DNA of 58,065 nucleotides from Chitinophagaceae bacterium (GCA_025449645.1 JANWIY010000137.1:1-58065); one strand, 5' to 3'; counted from the stretch's first letter, positions 17,460-26,935 are shown. Made by a program: numbers and translations. The notes: generated by a model from the sequence alone, not told the origin.

Positions 17460-17936
17460 ATGATCATCCATTTCAAATATGATAAAAAACAAGTGCTGCA
17501 CGCCCTGAGGTATCATTTTATTTCCCGGCCCGAGATAAAGATCCTGCTGGTAATCCTTAATTTATTTACAATTCTGAGTGCTGTCCTTTTCTATCTGCAC
17601 AAAATTCAACCTATTTCCTTTCTCACATTTTCCTTATTGTGGTTCGTATTGCTGATCGCAATCTGGAGATTATTGCCATTGAGCGTTTATAAGCGGTCAC
17701 AAACATTCCTCGATCGGTTCAGCATGGATTTCAACGAGAAGGACGTGATATTGCAGACCGAACGGGGATCGCATACCTGGCAGTGGGATGATTTCAGTTC
17801 TTTTCTGGAAAGTCCTTATTTCTTTCATCTGTACTTTAACAGCCGTTCCTTTTTCCTTGTACCGAAAGATGCTTTTAGCGACCTGGGTACGCTGCAGGAA
17901 GCGAGAGCACTGTTGAAGGAAAAATTGAGGAGGTAG
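17460..17936 (+). CDS. YcxB-like membrane protein
   Basis: A 158-residue protein. Two membrane segments (about residues 27-46 and 52-73) precede a soluble C-terminal part of the YcxB kind, with FSMDFNEKDVILQTERGSHTWQWDDFSSFLESPYFFHLY and FFLVPKDAF visible in pieces. The function of this family is unknown. It starts one base after the phosphatase stop and ends two bases before family A copy A3. Confidence 0.7.
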   Translation: MIIHFKYDKKQVLHALRYHFISRPEIKILLVILNLFTILSAVLFYLHKIQPISFLTFSLLWFVLLIAIWRLLPLSVYKRSQTFLDRFSMDFNEKDVILQTERGSHTWQWDDFSSFLESPYFFHLYFNSRSFFLVPKDAFSDLGTLQEARALLKEKLRR

Positions 17937-17937
17937 G

Positions 17938-18070
17938 GTTGATGGTTGATATTTAGGTTGATAGTTGATGGACTTTAAAGGAAACTCAACGCCTTCTGTG
18001 TCAACCAAAACATATATCCATAACCCATCACCCATAATCCATCACCCAAGTCCATCAACCACCAACAATC
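17938..18070. repeat. Family A inverted-repeat element, copy A3 (degenerate)
   Basis: The left arm (17938-17972) has four GTTGATG-type units interrupted by a five-base TTTAG insertion, ending in GA. The right side (from 18051) reads TCCATCAACC then decays to CCACCAACAATCC. Between them are further CCATCACCCA units. It fills the whole gap between two convergent genes, one base after one stop codon and about six before the other. Confidence 0.75.
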
Positions 18071-18076
18071 CACCAA

Positions 18077-19714
18077 TCACGGTTTTGCCCAATCATGAAA
18101 ATAATGCGTTCCCCACAGATCGTATCTCTTCAATTCAAACGGCAGTCTTTGCTGGAAATCGTCCCAGTTGCGCGCAGATTTGGGGCTCCACAGTACCTCA
18201 CTGAGCGCCGTTACCCGTGGGAACATCATGTATTCTACTTTTGAAGGCCAGGGCATGTATTCGGTCCAGATATTGGCTTGGCCGCCGAGAATATAACGGC
18301 CATCATCAACCGGTAATTCTGCCGGAATGGGTTCATATTTATAAACTTTTTCAAGCGGGATAAATCCGCCAATGGTCAGCGAGTCATCGTGCCTGGATTG
18401 GCCATAATCAAAATAGACATAAGTAGTGGGCGTCATGATAACCGTATGCTGTTGCTTTGCCGCTTCAATGCCTCCTTTTTCCCCGCGCCAGCTCATCACC
18501 ACAGCATTGGGGGCGAGGCCGCCTTCCAGGATTTCATCCCATCCAATCAGGGTCTTGCCTTTACTGTTGATATATTTCTCCATGCGTTGAATGAAATAGC
18601 TCTGCAACTCATGTTCGTCCTTCAGGCCAAGATCATGGATTCGTTTCTGGCAAAGCGGGCATCTTTTCCAATTAGTTTTGGGACATTCATCTCCCCCGAC
18701 ATGGATGTATTTTGACGGGAACAAAAGTACTACCTCATCAATAACGTCCTGCAGGAATTGAAAAACGCTGTCCTTGCCTGCACAGAAAACGTCTTCGGCA
18801 ACGCCCCATTTTTCATAAACGATTTTACCATTTGCCTTTTTCCCATCGTCAGAAAGTATACTGTCAGGGATATTTGTTTTTTCATCGGGGAAACAACTCA
18901 ACCAGGGATAGGCGGCAATGGCCGCGCTTCCATGGCCCGGCATTTCAATTTCAGGAATGATGGTAATGTAGCGGGCAGATGCGTAAGCCACCACATCCCT
19001 GATCTGGTCCTGCGTATAGAATCCTCCATACCGCTGGTTATCACTTCCTTTCCAGGGCCGCTTGCCAATTACCGTACCGCTCCGCCAGGCCCCTACCTGA
19101 GTAAGGAGCGGATACTTTTTTATCTCGATCCTCCAGCCCTGATCTTCGGTTAAGTGCCAATGAAAATAATTCATTTTGTGGAGTGCCAGGTAATCAATAA
19201 ATCTTTTTACGAAGGAGACCGGCATAAAATGCCTTCCCACATCCAGCATTAGACCGCGGTAAGCAAAGCGCGGCCTGTCCTCAATTTGAACATCTGGAAT
19301 GGAAAGTGTTTTTGTATCGGACGGAAGAGGCAGGAGCTGTATAAGTGTTTGTATTCCGTAGAAGACTCCCGTTTCATTATCTCCTTCGATATGGACTCCT
19401 TTTTTGTCAACCGCTAAATGATATGCGCCCGGAATCGAATCATCCAGTCTTTCATAATTAAGAAAAATATTGTTATTGCCATTTGCTTTTGAGGTGGTCT
19501 GTAGAGTGAAGCCGTAGAATTGCTTCAGGTAATCGTTGAAAAAACTCACCGAATTATCCATGCCGCTTCCTTCTAAAACAATTTTGGTGGCCGGGTTCAG
19601 AGAAAAATAACCCATGGTCTTAAGCATTATTACTGAGGCGGGCTGTGGAATGATATTTACCTGCGCTTCCGCGTCGTAAACAAAAAACAAAAGGCCAAGG
19701 AGAATAAATTTCAT
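18077..19714 (-). CDS. Beta-N-acetylhexosaminidase, GH20 family
   Basis: An exported glycosidase of about 545 residues from the ATG at 19714, which gives the signal peptide MKFILLGLLFFVYDAEAQ. A GH20b-like N-terminal domain (residues ~20-150) precedes the catalytic barrel. Visible motifs: LMLDVGRHFMP, FHWHLTEDQGWRIE, IPEIEMPGHG and HVGGDECPKTNW with the paired Asp-Glu that polarises and protonates the substrate. It should release terminal GlcNAc or GalNAc from glycans or chitin fragments in the periplasm or at the surface. Divergent from the YeeE-like gene. Confidence 0.93.
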   Translation of the reverse strand: MKFILLGLLFFVYDAEAQVNIIPQPASVIMLKTMGYFSLNPATKIVLEGSGMDNSVSFFNDYLKQFYGFTLQTTSKANGNNNIFLNYERLDDSIPGAYHLAVDKKGVHIEGDNETGVFYGIQTLIQLLPLPSDTKTLSIPDVQIEDRPRFAYRGLMLDVGRHFMPVSFVKRFIDYLALHKMNYFHWHLTEDQGWRIEIKKYPLLTQVGAWRSGTVIGKRPWKGSDNQRYGGFYTQDQIRDVVAYASARYITIIPEIEMPGHGSAAIAAYPWLSCFPDEKTNIPDSILSDDGKKANGKIVYEKWGVAEDVFCAGKDSVFQFLQDVIDEVVLLFPSKYIHVGGDECPKTNWKRCPLCQKRIHDLGLKDEHELQSYFIQRMEKYINSKGKTLIGWDEILEGGLAPNAVVMSWRGEKGGIEAAKQQHTVIMTPTTYVYFDYGQSRHDDSLTIGGFIPLEKVYKYEPIPAELPVDDGRYILGGQANIWTEYMPWPSKVEYMMFPRVTALSEVLWSPKSARNWDDFQQRLPFELKRYDLWGTHYFHDWAKP

Positions 19715-19817
19715 GGCAAACAATTTTTGAATACTGCAAACTTATTCTTTTCCACGAACGCCAGCGCTGTTTTTGAGATTTTGTGCGGATATTTGTCAAT
19801 TCATCAATTGCAACTTT

Positions 19818-20378
19818 ATGCTGTCATTCATCAGCCAGCCATGGCCATGGTATATTTCCGGATTGGCAATTGCCCTGGTTATGACGATGCTTATATTCTT
19901 CGGAAAAACCTTTGGGTTTTCGTCCAACCTTTCTAATATCTGTTCCATGCTTGGAGCGGGTAAAAAGCTGCCCTTTTTTAATTTCGACTGGAGGAAACAA
20001 CAATGGAATCTATGGTTCCTCCTGGGCTCCGTTATCGGAGGATTTATTTCAATACACTGGTTGCAGTCGCCCGAGCCTATGCACCTCTCTGCCGCCACCA
20101 TAGCGGACCTGAACCAATTGCATATTCCTTTTGACGGACGACTGGAACCTGCAACGGTATTTAACTGGGAATTCCTCCTGGGATGGCGGGGGTTGATCTT
20201 ATTTTTAGCAGGTGGTTTTTTTATCGGTTTTGGAACGAGGTGGGCGGGCGGATGCACGTCGGGGCATGCCATATCCGGGCTCTCGAATTTACAACTCCCT
20301 TCGCTGATTGCCGTGATCGGATTTTTTGCCGGTGGGTTAATTGCGACGTATTTTATATTACCTCTCCTTTTCAAATAG
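19818..20378 (+). CDS. YeeE/YedE-family transporter, N-terminal half protein
   Basis: A hydrophobic protein of 186 residues from the ATG at 19818, with about four membrane segments. The Cys-bearing family motif is GTRWAGGCTSGHAISGLS, followed by LPSLIAVIGFFAGGLI. The family imports sulfur compounds such as thiosulfate, with the conserved Cys lining the path (known for TsuA-type proteins). It pairs with the next gene, which supplies the second half. The usual rhodanese or persulfide dioxygenase partners are not next to it. Confidence 0.82.
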   Translation: MLSFISQPWPWYISGLAIALVMTMLIFFGKTFGFSSNLSNICSMLGAGKKLPFFNFDWRKQQWNLWFLLGSVIGGFISIHWLQSPEPMHLSAATIADLNQLHIPFDGRLEPATVFNWEFLLGWRGLILFLAGGFFIGFGTRWAGGCTSGHAISGLSNLQLPSLIAVIGFFAGGLIATYFILPLLFK

Positions 20379-20435
20379 ATGGTAGCGAATCATGGAATCA
20401 GGATTTAATTTGTCATGAAGGATTAAAAAGAAACA

Positions 20436-20849
20436 ATGAAAGCAATTAAATATATACTGGCCGGTGTTTTATTCGGTGTCATCATGACGAAATCGGAAGC
20501 CGTGTCCTGGTATCGTATCCAGGAAATGTTCAGGTTTCAGTCATTTTTTATGTATGGTATCATGGGCTGCGCCGTATTACCCGGTATCATCATCATAGGG
20601 CTTATCAAGCGATTTCATTTAAGGGACACAGCCGGCCTACCCATACAATTCGAAGCAAAGGACAAGCGTTGGAAAGGATATCTATTTGGTGGTACCATTT
20701 TTGGGTTAGGCTGGGCTCTTACGGGTGCATGTCCGGGACCTTTGTTTGTTTTACTTGGTTGCGGATACGGTGTAATGCTGGTTGTCATTGGCAGTGCTTT
20801 GCTGGGAACCCTCACTTACGGCTATTGCAGTGACAGGCTTCCGCATTAA
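20436..20849 (+). CDS. YeeE/YedE-family transporter, C-terminal half protein (DUF6691-like)
   Basis: A 137-residue membrane protein with about four segments and the second Cys motif GLGWALTGACPGPLFVLLG. Together with the upstream gene it forms the split version of a sulfur-compound importer. The two genes are 57 bases apart on the same strand and should be made together. The substrate cannot be told from sequence; thiosulfate or another sulfur species is the family expectation. Confidence 0.82.
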   Translation: MKAIKYILAGVLFGVIMTKSEAVSWYRIQEMFRFQSFFMYGIMGCAVLPGIIIIGLIKRFHLRDTAGLPIQFEAKDKRWKGYLFGGTIFGLGWALTGACPGPLFVLLGCGYGVMLVVIGSALLGTLTYGYCSDRLPH

Positions 20850-20955
20850 ATATTTGCTGCAGGTTCTGCGATGCCCGATTTTTCCCCATCCCAAGCGGCG
20901 GAGTTTTTACGATATTAGTACAATACCCTATTATGCAATGGACTTTTGCAATAAA

Positions 20956-20984
20956 TTGGATAAGACAATAATCTTTTATATTTT
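20956..20984 (+). promoter_or_regulatory. Candidate Bacteroidota promoter before the YD-repeat lipoprotein
   Basis: A TTG (20956-20958) is followed after 18 bases by TATATTTT (20977-20984), close to the Bacteroidota sigma consensus TTG / TAnnTTTG. It lies about 70 bases before the start codon at 21054. Confidence 0.35.
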
Positions 20985-21053
20985 TCGATCTTAGTATAGA
21001 ATACGGCATTTTTGCCTTTTGTTAGTAACCCTTTAAGCATAAACCTTACCGAC

Positions 21054-21788
21054 ATGAAGAATAATCCCATTGCATTAGCGGCAATTGCAGGTATTTTGGC
21101 TTTCACTTCCTGCAAGAAAAGCAGCAACAGCAGCAATTCAAGCGGTCTTCCTAAAACTCTTACTGAAGAAGTTAATTCTCCGGCCCTGGGCCATCTTGTG
21201 GAGACATTAAATCTGCAATACGACGGAAACGGCCGGATCACAAGTTTGGTATCAACCACCGACCCGGGAACTAAGTCTCTTTATCAGTATAGTTCAAACA
21301 AAACATTCACAATGGACCTTTATGAGGCTAACCAGCTGACGATCCATGAAATATTTTGGATCGGGGCAAATAGCTTCGTGGATAGCACCTTTCAATATAA
21401 TAATACCAATGACACGAGTACAGAAAAATATACTTACAATACGGCAAATCAATTGATTCAGCTAAAGGAATACGACTATAGTTCTTCAGGTTCAACCCTG
21501 TATAGTACGGATAATTATACTTATGATGCAAACGGGAACCAGATTACTGACGTGAGCGATTTCACGACAACCAGCTTTGATTATTACACGAATTTCCCAA
21601 ATTCACTTAACGTGGGTGAGATTTATTTTGTAAGAGCAAAAAATCTGATCAAGACAATGACCCAGACTTCCGGCGGAACAACTTCAACCATCGAACACGC
21701 CTATACCTTCGACAGCAGCAACCGTCTCACGGTTGACAGTGCAGCAGCAAGTGATGGTGGCATTGACATAAAAACGTATACTTATTAA
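21054..21788 (+). CDS. Putative lipoprotein with degenerate YD/RHS-like repeats
   Basis: A 244-residue protein with signal peptide and lipobox (ILAFTSC), followed by a Ser/Asn-rich linker of about ten residues. The rest holds several units of the YxYDxxGxxxxx type (LQYDGNGRITSL, YTYNTANQLIQL, YTYDANGNQITD, YTFDSSNRLTVD), the signature of YD repeats found in RHS proteins and small Bacteroidota lipoproteins. It lacks the RHS core and toxin part, so it is not a toxin by itself. Function unknown; probably at the cell surface. Confidence 0.65.
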   Translation: MKNNPIALAAIAGILAFTSCKKSSNSSNSSGLPKTLTEEVNSPALGHLVETLNLQYDGNGRITSLVSTTDPGTKSLYQYSSNKTFTMDLYEANQLTIHEIFWIGANSFVDSTFQYNNTNDTSTEKYTYNTANQLIQLKEYDYSSSGSTLYSTDNYTYDANGNQITDVSDFTTTSFDYYTNFPNSLNVGEIYFVRAKNLIKTMTQTSGGTTSTIEHAYTFDSSNRLTVDSAAASDGGIDIKTYTY

Positions 21789-21929
21789 CTCCTTTCCGGC
21801 GCTATGCGGCAGATATAAGCCGGATAAAAGGATATGTACCGGCAAATATGGGATTTTTGGCCTTCTTAAAACTATCGTAAATTTAGGAACTGCCCATTTA
21901 AACCATTATTCATCCTTAAATCTGCAAAC

Positions 21930-22346
21930 ATGAACTGGAAACTGATCTTTCAACTTTCCCTTTTCGGTCTTGCGATGGCAATAGCAACCGTGTACTGGAT
22001 ACCATCCAGTATTGAGCCCATCTTTTGGTTAGCTATTTTTGTCTTATGCGCTTACTTCATCGCAAAAAATTGTTCCGATAAATTTTTTCTTCACGGTTTT
22101 ATGGTGAGCATTTTCAATTGCATCTGGATAACGGCTGCCCACATCGTTTTTTATAATACCTATATTGCCGGGCATACAAAGGAAGCATCGATGATGGCCT
22201 CCATGCCTATGCCCAACCATCCAAGATTGATGATGCTTGTGATGGGCCCTGTTATCGGAGCCATGTTCGGGCTTGTCTTGGGGCTATTCGCTTTTATAGC
22301 TTCGAAAATCGTAAAGAAGAATATGGTCAAACAGGGAAGTGCCTGA
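21930..22346 (+). CDS. Hypothetical membrane protein
   Basis: 138 residues with four likely membrane segments (about 5-23, 29-47, 56-76 and 103-128). A Met-rich loop (EASMMASMPMPNHPRLMM) lies between the third and fourth. I do not recognise the family. The Met/His loop could bind copper or another soft metal, but that is speculation. It stands alone between a lipoprotein gene and a convergent hydrolase gene. Confidence 0.6.
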   Translation: MNWKLIFQLSLFGLAMAIATVYWIPSSIEPIFWLAIFVLCAYFIAKNCSDKFFLHGFMVSIFNCIWITAAHIVFYNTYIAGHTKEASMMASMPMPNHPRLMMLVMGPVIGAMFGLVLGLFAFIASKIVKKNMVKQGSA

Positions 22347-22391
22347 CTTCAGGTGACCCTGACACTTCATACGAAGATCTGATCCCGTATA

Positions 22392-23303
22392 TTAGCTTTT
22401 GAGAAACTGCAATACAGTTTCCGCGAACCGCTTTGGTTCGTCGAGAAAAGAGAAATGAGCTGCATCAAAGAAAACAATCTTCTCATTTTTAAAATGCCAT
22501 GATTTGTAGGTCTCCGGGCCGACAGCATAATCCTTTGTACCAGTTATGATCAGCACGGGGCAGAGAATATCTTTAGTATACTTTGTGTAATCGGTCCAGT
22601 AGTCTTTTGTCGACCAGACGTAGTGGTTAAAATCCTGGTTGAAATGAGGAGTTGCGGCCTTCGTCAGGGAATCATCGATTTTTTCATCACGCAGGGAGCT
22701 GAACATTATTTTATAGCCAATCCCCTTTTTAGTCAGTGCACTGTCAACCTCATTCATTTGACCGAAGGCCGGCAGTTGTTTATTTAAGTGAATGGTATCG
22801 CCCACCTGCTCAAGGAGTTTAAGACCGTTATTGATGTGGCTGGCGAGAGCCGGTTTTATATCGATCATACAATGAGCGTATATCAGGGAGCGAATGCTTT
22901 GAGGATAATCTTTCGCATAGGCGGTCATGATCAGTCCCCCAAAGGAATGGCCCATGACGGACCATTTTTTTATTTTTAAAAAATTCCTAATTTCTTCTAT
23001 ATCCTGTTCCATTCTTTTCATACTGTAATTTCCATCCTTAGGTGATGAGGAACGCCCGCCACCACGCTGGTCAAAATAAATCATATGCACTTTCTGCTCA
23101 ATCAATTTGGCTACCGGCAATGCTTCGAAATAATAACTCGTTAAACCCGGACCGCCATGAAGAAAAAGGCATGGCCTGCCTTCACCAACCGTCCTCACAT
23201 AAAGGCGTACACCGTCAGATGTTTTAAAATAAAAACTTGTATCCTGCGCAGAGGTGACTTTTGAGAGTAATAAAATTGTTAAAATATATAATAGATTTTT
23301 CAT
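22392..23303 (-). CDS. Exported alpha/beta hydrolase, proline-iminopeptidase-like
   Basis: From the ATG at 23303 the product is 303 residues with a signal peptide ending KVTSAQD; the frame is open 22 codons further but those residues do not look like secreted protein. Alpha/beta hydrolase features: an oxyanion-region LHGGPGLTSYYFE, YFDQRGGGRSS, the nucleophile elbow VMGHSFGGLIM, a late Asp in GTKDYAVGP and His in DAAHFSFLDEP. The HGGPG and DQRGxGRS motifs are shared with proline iminopeptidases (S33). Actual substrate unknown. Confidence 0.8.
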   Translation of the reverse strand: MKNLLYILTILLLSKVTSAQDTSFYFKTSDGVRLYVRTVGEGRPCLFLHGGPGLTSYYFEALPVAKLIEQKVHMIYFDQRGGGRSSSPKDGNYSMKRMEQDIEEIRNFLKIKKWSVMGHSFGGLIMTAYAKDYPQSIRSLIYAHCMIDIKPALASHINNGLKLLEQVGDTIHLNKQLPAFGQMNEVDSALTKKGIGYKIMFSSLRDEKIDDSLTKAATPHFNQDFNHYVWSTKDYWTDYTKYTKDILCPVLIITGTKDYAVGPETYKSWHFKNEKIVFFDAAHFSFLDEPKRFAETVLQFLKS

Positions 23304-23473
23304 GAGAGGATGTTTATAAAGAGGATGCATTGAAAATATGATGCCACAGTCATGGGATTTATTTACCATGACCTTGAATTACCGGAACGAGCAAATCAGG
23401 AGGTATTCATTTGAAATCTGGCTCTGACTTTGTGATTAGGAAAATATGCAGATAAGCTTGTAGCCGCTTTTTA

Positions 23474-25207
23474 TTACCGGATCAGGACAACTGTTCCCTT
23501 GTAAATCTGAGTAGTATGGTCAGCTAATTTTATAGTTATTATGTAAACGTAAGCGCCTGCGGGTTCGGGAGATCCCCTGTAATTTCCGTTCCATCCAAAC
23601 CCCGGATCGCCAGGCAACGCATTATTTACATGGAATACTTTTTCTCCCCAGCGGTTAAAAATAGAAAAGTCTTCTACTGTTGTTCCTTCCAGACCGCCCA
23701 GAATGTAGAAGATATCATTCTTCCCGTCACCATTTGGAGTAAACGCATTGGGCAGACTTATCCTGGCAGTTACTTTTACAATGATATCAGCTGTTGCCTT
23801 GCAGCCTTCCTTTGAAGTAACTGTTAAAATATAGGTAGTGGTTTTTGAGGGATTAGCAATGGGTGTTTGGATTGAAGGATCTGAAAGACCTGAAGCGGGA
23901 CTCCACACATAGCTGGCCACATCTCCGCTAAGCTGAGGATCTATCGCCAGGTTCTGGCCCGGAGTTATATAGAAAGTCTGATTGGCCGGAATAACAGGTA
24001 ACGCATCGATCTCAATGCTATCTGTCGTGGTATTGCAGGCGTTATTATCTGTGACAGAAGCAGAATACAAACCCGGCGTAAGGGGAGTATAAGTTGTACT
24101 AACGGGGGAAGATATGGGTGTCCATTCCTGCACGCTGCCACTGCCTGCGGCCAGGGTAACATATACATTTCCACTTCCATCCACAAAAAGGGCAGAGGGC
24201 TCAGTGAAGGGAACTCCCGTAGTGTTCGGAAGATTGCCGCCGGCGACAGTAATGCCGCTTGTGGCTCCCGGAGGCCATTTCTCAACCCGTGCATTATTAT
24301 AATCAGCTACATATACATTCCCGCTTGCATCAACGAAAACTGCATTGGCTCCAAATAGTTGGTTAGCGGCTGAGCCCGGTCCATTTCCTCCCGCAACTGT
24401 AACACCACTTGCAGCGCCCGGTGCCCATTTCTGAACCCTGTTATTATTTTCGTCTGCTACGTATATATTTCCCGCGGCATCAACATAAACTGAAATTGCA
24501 CCGTCAAATTGGTTTGCCGCATTGCCCTTTCCGTTGCCGCCCGCGACAGTAACACCAGTGGTTGCCCCGGGCGCCCATTTTTGTACGCGCTCGTTGTCCT
24601 GGTCGGCTACGTATAAATTTCCACTGGCATCCACAAATAAACCGAATGGCAGATTAAATTGATTAGCTGCTGCGCCTTGTCCGTTCCCGCCGGCAACAGT
24701 CACACCGCTTGAAGCCCCCGGAGGCCATTCCTGTACGCGCTCATTATTATCATCCACCACATAGAGATTTCCGGCCGCGTCTACATATAAACCTCTTGGA
24801 AAATTGAGCTGATCGGCGCGGGTGCCCGGGCCATTAGCTCCGGCAATAGTAACCCCGGTTGACGACCCATGCAAAAACCGCTGGACCCTGTAATTGCCCG
24901 CATCAGAAACATATACATTTCCGGCCGCGTCCACATAGATGCCGTTGGGTAATGCAAGCTGATTCGCTGCTGCCCCGTTCCCGTTTCCTCCGGCAATTAA
25001 TTTACTTGTGTAAGTTGTAGATGATACTGTATCCACAGCAGTGCTGCCATTATACCAGACAATCTGGGAAATGGAACTTCCTGTATTTGTACTCAGCGTA
25101 GCTCCCAGGCAATTTCCTGTGCTGCTCATATTTACCTGAAATGGGCATTGAGAGAAACCCGGCCAGGTTAAAATTGCTAATATGGCTAAAATAGAGAACC
25201 TCTTCAT
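23474..25207 (-). CDS. NHL-repeat surface protein with T9SS type B sorting domain
   Basis: A 577-residue secreted protein: signal peptide ending PGFSQ, a short Ig-like region, then about six NHL repeats (residues ~70-370), each with a VDASGNLYVADxxNxRVQKW core followed by PGA. A PKD-like part (TYILTVTSKEGCKA) follows, and a C-terminal domain starting SLPNAFTPNGDGKNDIF and ending KGTVVLIR, typical of type B cargo of the type IX secretion system. It would be moved across the outer membrane by the machinery that includes the gldKLMN products encoded at 51-56 kb. The NHL propeller probably binds a protein or polysaccharide. Confidence 0.85.
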   Translation of the reverse strand: MKRFSILAILAILTWPGFSQCPFQVNMSSTGNCLGATLSTNTGSSISQIVWYNGSTAVDTVSSTTYTSKLIAGGNGNGAAANQLALPNGIYVDAAGNVYVSDAGNYRVQRFLHGSSTGVTIAGANGPGTRADQLNFPRGLYVDAAGNLYVVDDNNERVQEWPPGASSGVTVAGGNGQGAAANQFNLPFGLFVDASGNLYVADQDNERVQKWAPGATTGVTVAGGNGKGNAANQFDGAISVYVDAAGNIYVADENNNRVQKWAPGAASGVTVAGGNGPGSAANQLFGANAVFVDASGNVYVADYNNARVEKWPPGATSGITVAGGNLPNTTGVPFTEPSALFVDGSGNVYVTLAAGSGSVQEWTPISSPVSTTYTPLTPGLYSASVTDNNACNTTTDSIEIDALPVIPANQTFYITPGQNLAIDPQLSGDVASYVWSPASGLSDPSIQTPIANPSKTTTYILTVTSKEGCKATADIIVKVTARISLPNAFTPNGDGKNDIFYILGGLEGTTVEDFSIFNRWGEKVFHVNNALPGDPGFGWNGNYRGSPEPAGAYVYIITIKLADHTTQIYKGTVVLIR

Positions 25208-25377
25208 CAGCAGTAATGATCCGTATTAAGTATCTACGGGTTAAGTTCATTTGACGTTTAAAGAAAGGTATAAATATTTTTATGAATTTCCAGATTTTCG
25301 GAGTCTTATTTTCTATATAAATAACTGAAAATCCAATATTTAGCGATGAATTTGCTTTCCTTTTCCGGACAGTCCCT

Positions 25378-26187
25378 TTATTCAGATTTTCTTAATATTA
25401 AAATCTCAACGCGCATATTTTTTCGTTTTTCTTCATCAGTTCCTGCGTATGGGTAAATCATTTGGGTATTTCCCATTCCCTTCCAGGTCATTCTTGCAGG
25501 CTCAATTCCCCTGTCAATTAAAATGTCATACACTGCTTTCGCCCTATCAGTTGACAATTGATCCATTTTCTTTTTATATCCGGAGTCAGAACCTGAGTTT
25601 ATGGAGCTATTCCAATTTACGTGTCCCCGGATTTCAAAATGTTCGGTTTTGAATCCTTTTAATATTTCAGCAACATGATCTAAATAAGGTACCGATGCCG
25701 ATTCAATTATCGGCTGATCCGGCCTGAAGTAAATATTATCCAGAGTCAAAGTTTGAATGATGCTGAATTTATCTGAACCCGTAGTTTGCTTTCCCTGATC
25801 CATTGGTTGAAGGAAGATCTCAACCCGCCTGTTCAGAGCATTATTTGTAAGACTTGCAGGTTCTTTTTCCCCGAAATAATTCAATATATAATTTTGAGCT
25901 GTATTGAATTTCCTTTGAATGAATCCTGCTACATATTCACTCCTTTTTCTTGAAAGGATCATGTTCTTTTCAACCGAGCCCACAGAATCCGTGTAACCTG
26001 AAATTCTTTTTACGAAGAGATGTGAATCATTTAAAATGGCCGATATTTTTTTTGCCTCGGATGGTACAGGGATGAATTGTCCGGAATTGAAGTATACTGT
26101 TAAGGTCGTATCACCAGCCCGCTGCGCTTCACAGGTAAAATTTAGGATAGTTGAAGAGATCAGTATTAAACTTAAATATCTTAACAT
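25378..26187 (-). CDS. Tandem OmpA-like domain protein
   Basis: A 269-residue exported protein (signal peptide ending TCEAQ) with two OmpA/MotB-like peptidoglycan-binding domains in a row. The first (about residues 28-128) has VYFNSGQ, ISGYTDSVGS, LSRKRSEYV and NNALNRRVEIFL; the second (about 145-267) has IYFRPDQPII, FEIRGHVN, LSTDRAKAVYDIL and MRVEILI. There is no barrel or long linker, so the protein looks like a pure wall-binding module. The second domain has an insertion (NSSINSGSDSGYKKK) and lacks the usual TD after the glycine. Confidence 0.75.
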   Translation of the reverse strand: MLRYLSLILISSTILNFTCEAQRAGDTTLTVYFNSGQFIPVPSEAKKISAILNDSHLFVKRISGYTDSVGSVEKNMILSRKRSEYVAGFIQRKFNTAQNYILNYFGEKEPASLTNNALNRRVEIFLQPMDQGKQTTGSDKFSIIQTLTLDNIYFRPDQPIIESASVPYLDHVAEILKGFKTEHFEIRGHVNWNSSINSGSDSGYKKKMDQLSTDRAKAVYDILIDRGIEPARMTWKGMGNTQMIYPYAGTDEEKRKNMRVEILILRKSE

Positions 26188-26370
26188 GATTGATAAAACG
26201 AAATTTATTTCTTATTTTAAGGTTGGAAATTTATTTCACATCGCGGCACAATATTATTTCAGGCATTTAATTTCAAGCCTTCTATGATAGTCCCTGTTTA
26301 TAGGACAGATATTGTAGCTAACTAAGATATAAAGAACTTCTTTTTACAGTGTAATATCACATCTCCATTT
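26188..26370. other. Short gap between the OmpA gene and the IS remnant
   Basis: AT-rich and without a gene. It should contain the OmpA gene promoter and the left end of the IS remnant, whose exact boundary I could not fix. Confidence 0.4.
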
Positions 26371-26690
26371 TTAGGCGGCTTTCTTTTTCAGGTAGCAATC
26401 TGCCGGGGTTTCATATTCCAGTGACTGATGAGGTCGCTCGTGATTGTAAAATGAAAAATATTCCTTCAGCCCTTCATATAGTTGTACGCCGTCTTCTGCC
26501 TCGTGTAAATAAATGTGTTCATACTTTACCGATCTCCAGAGCCGCTCTATAAAAATATTGTCAATTGCCCTGCCTTTGCCGTCCATGCTAATCTGTATTT
26601 TTCTTTCTTTCAGCAGCTCTGTAAACACATCACTGGTAAACTGGGAGCCCTGGTCGGTGTTAAAGATTTCAGGGCGAACCGTCCTCCTTA
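26371..26690 (-). pseudogene. IS3 transposase orfB, C-terminal fragment
   Basis: The last ~105 residues of an IS3 integrase-core transposase: FNTDQGSQFTS with the second catalytic Asp, a MDGKGRAIDNIFIERLW segment with the catalytic Glu region, and the terminal YNHERPHQSLEYETPADCY. The first catalytic Asp region and the N-terminus are missing. Residues in the frame before about 26690 are out-of-frame orfA sequence, which places the deletion junction at roughly 26685-26700. Confidence 0.8.
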
Positions 26691-26869
26691 CCCCCGCCGA
26701 ATACGGCAGCCAGGTTGGCGACAGCTTCTTTTTTCCAGGTATTGATCTGTGTGGGATGCAGTTCATACTTGCGGGCCAGTTCCACAACGGTCGACCGCTC
26801 CTTTAAGGCTTCCAGTACTACTTTTGCTTTGAATTCTGCGCCGAATTTGCGCCTCCTTCTCTTTGTCAT
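26669..26869 (-). pseudogene. IS3 transposase orfA, N-terminal fragment
   Basis: About 60 residues starting MTKRRRRKFGAEFKAKVVLE, a helix-turn-helix DNA-binding domain of IS3 orfA (ELARKYELHPTQINTWKKE). After LAAVFGG the family similarity stops and the frame runs into orfB sequence in another frame. The usual leucine-zipper part of orfA is lost. Confidence 0.8.
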
Positions 26870-26935
26870 ATTATGATAATTTATGATGAAAAAATCATTC
26901 CTAAATACCTGCCCCAATTTTGGGGACCATCATAG

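Larger units (their letters stand above)
26345..26935 (-). mobile_element. IS3-family insertion sequence remnant, internally deleted
   Basis: Contains the start of an IS3 orfA and the end of orfB on the minus strand, with about 600-700 bases missing between them (estimated from usual family lengths). The right end near 26910-26935 contains TGCCCCAATTTTGGGGACC, which looks like an IS end. No matching inverted end was found on the left, so that border is approximate. It cannot transpose by itself. Confidence 0.7.

Noticed and set aside
21054-21788. RHS/polymorphic toxin
   Set aside because: Only a few degenerate YD-like units in a 244-residue lipoprotein; no RHS core, no toxin C-terminus and no immunity gene.
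26883-26935. Start of the truncated hypothetical gene at ATG 26883
   Set aside because: These codons lie in the IS end on the opposite strand to its transposase, so they are not native to the gene.
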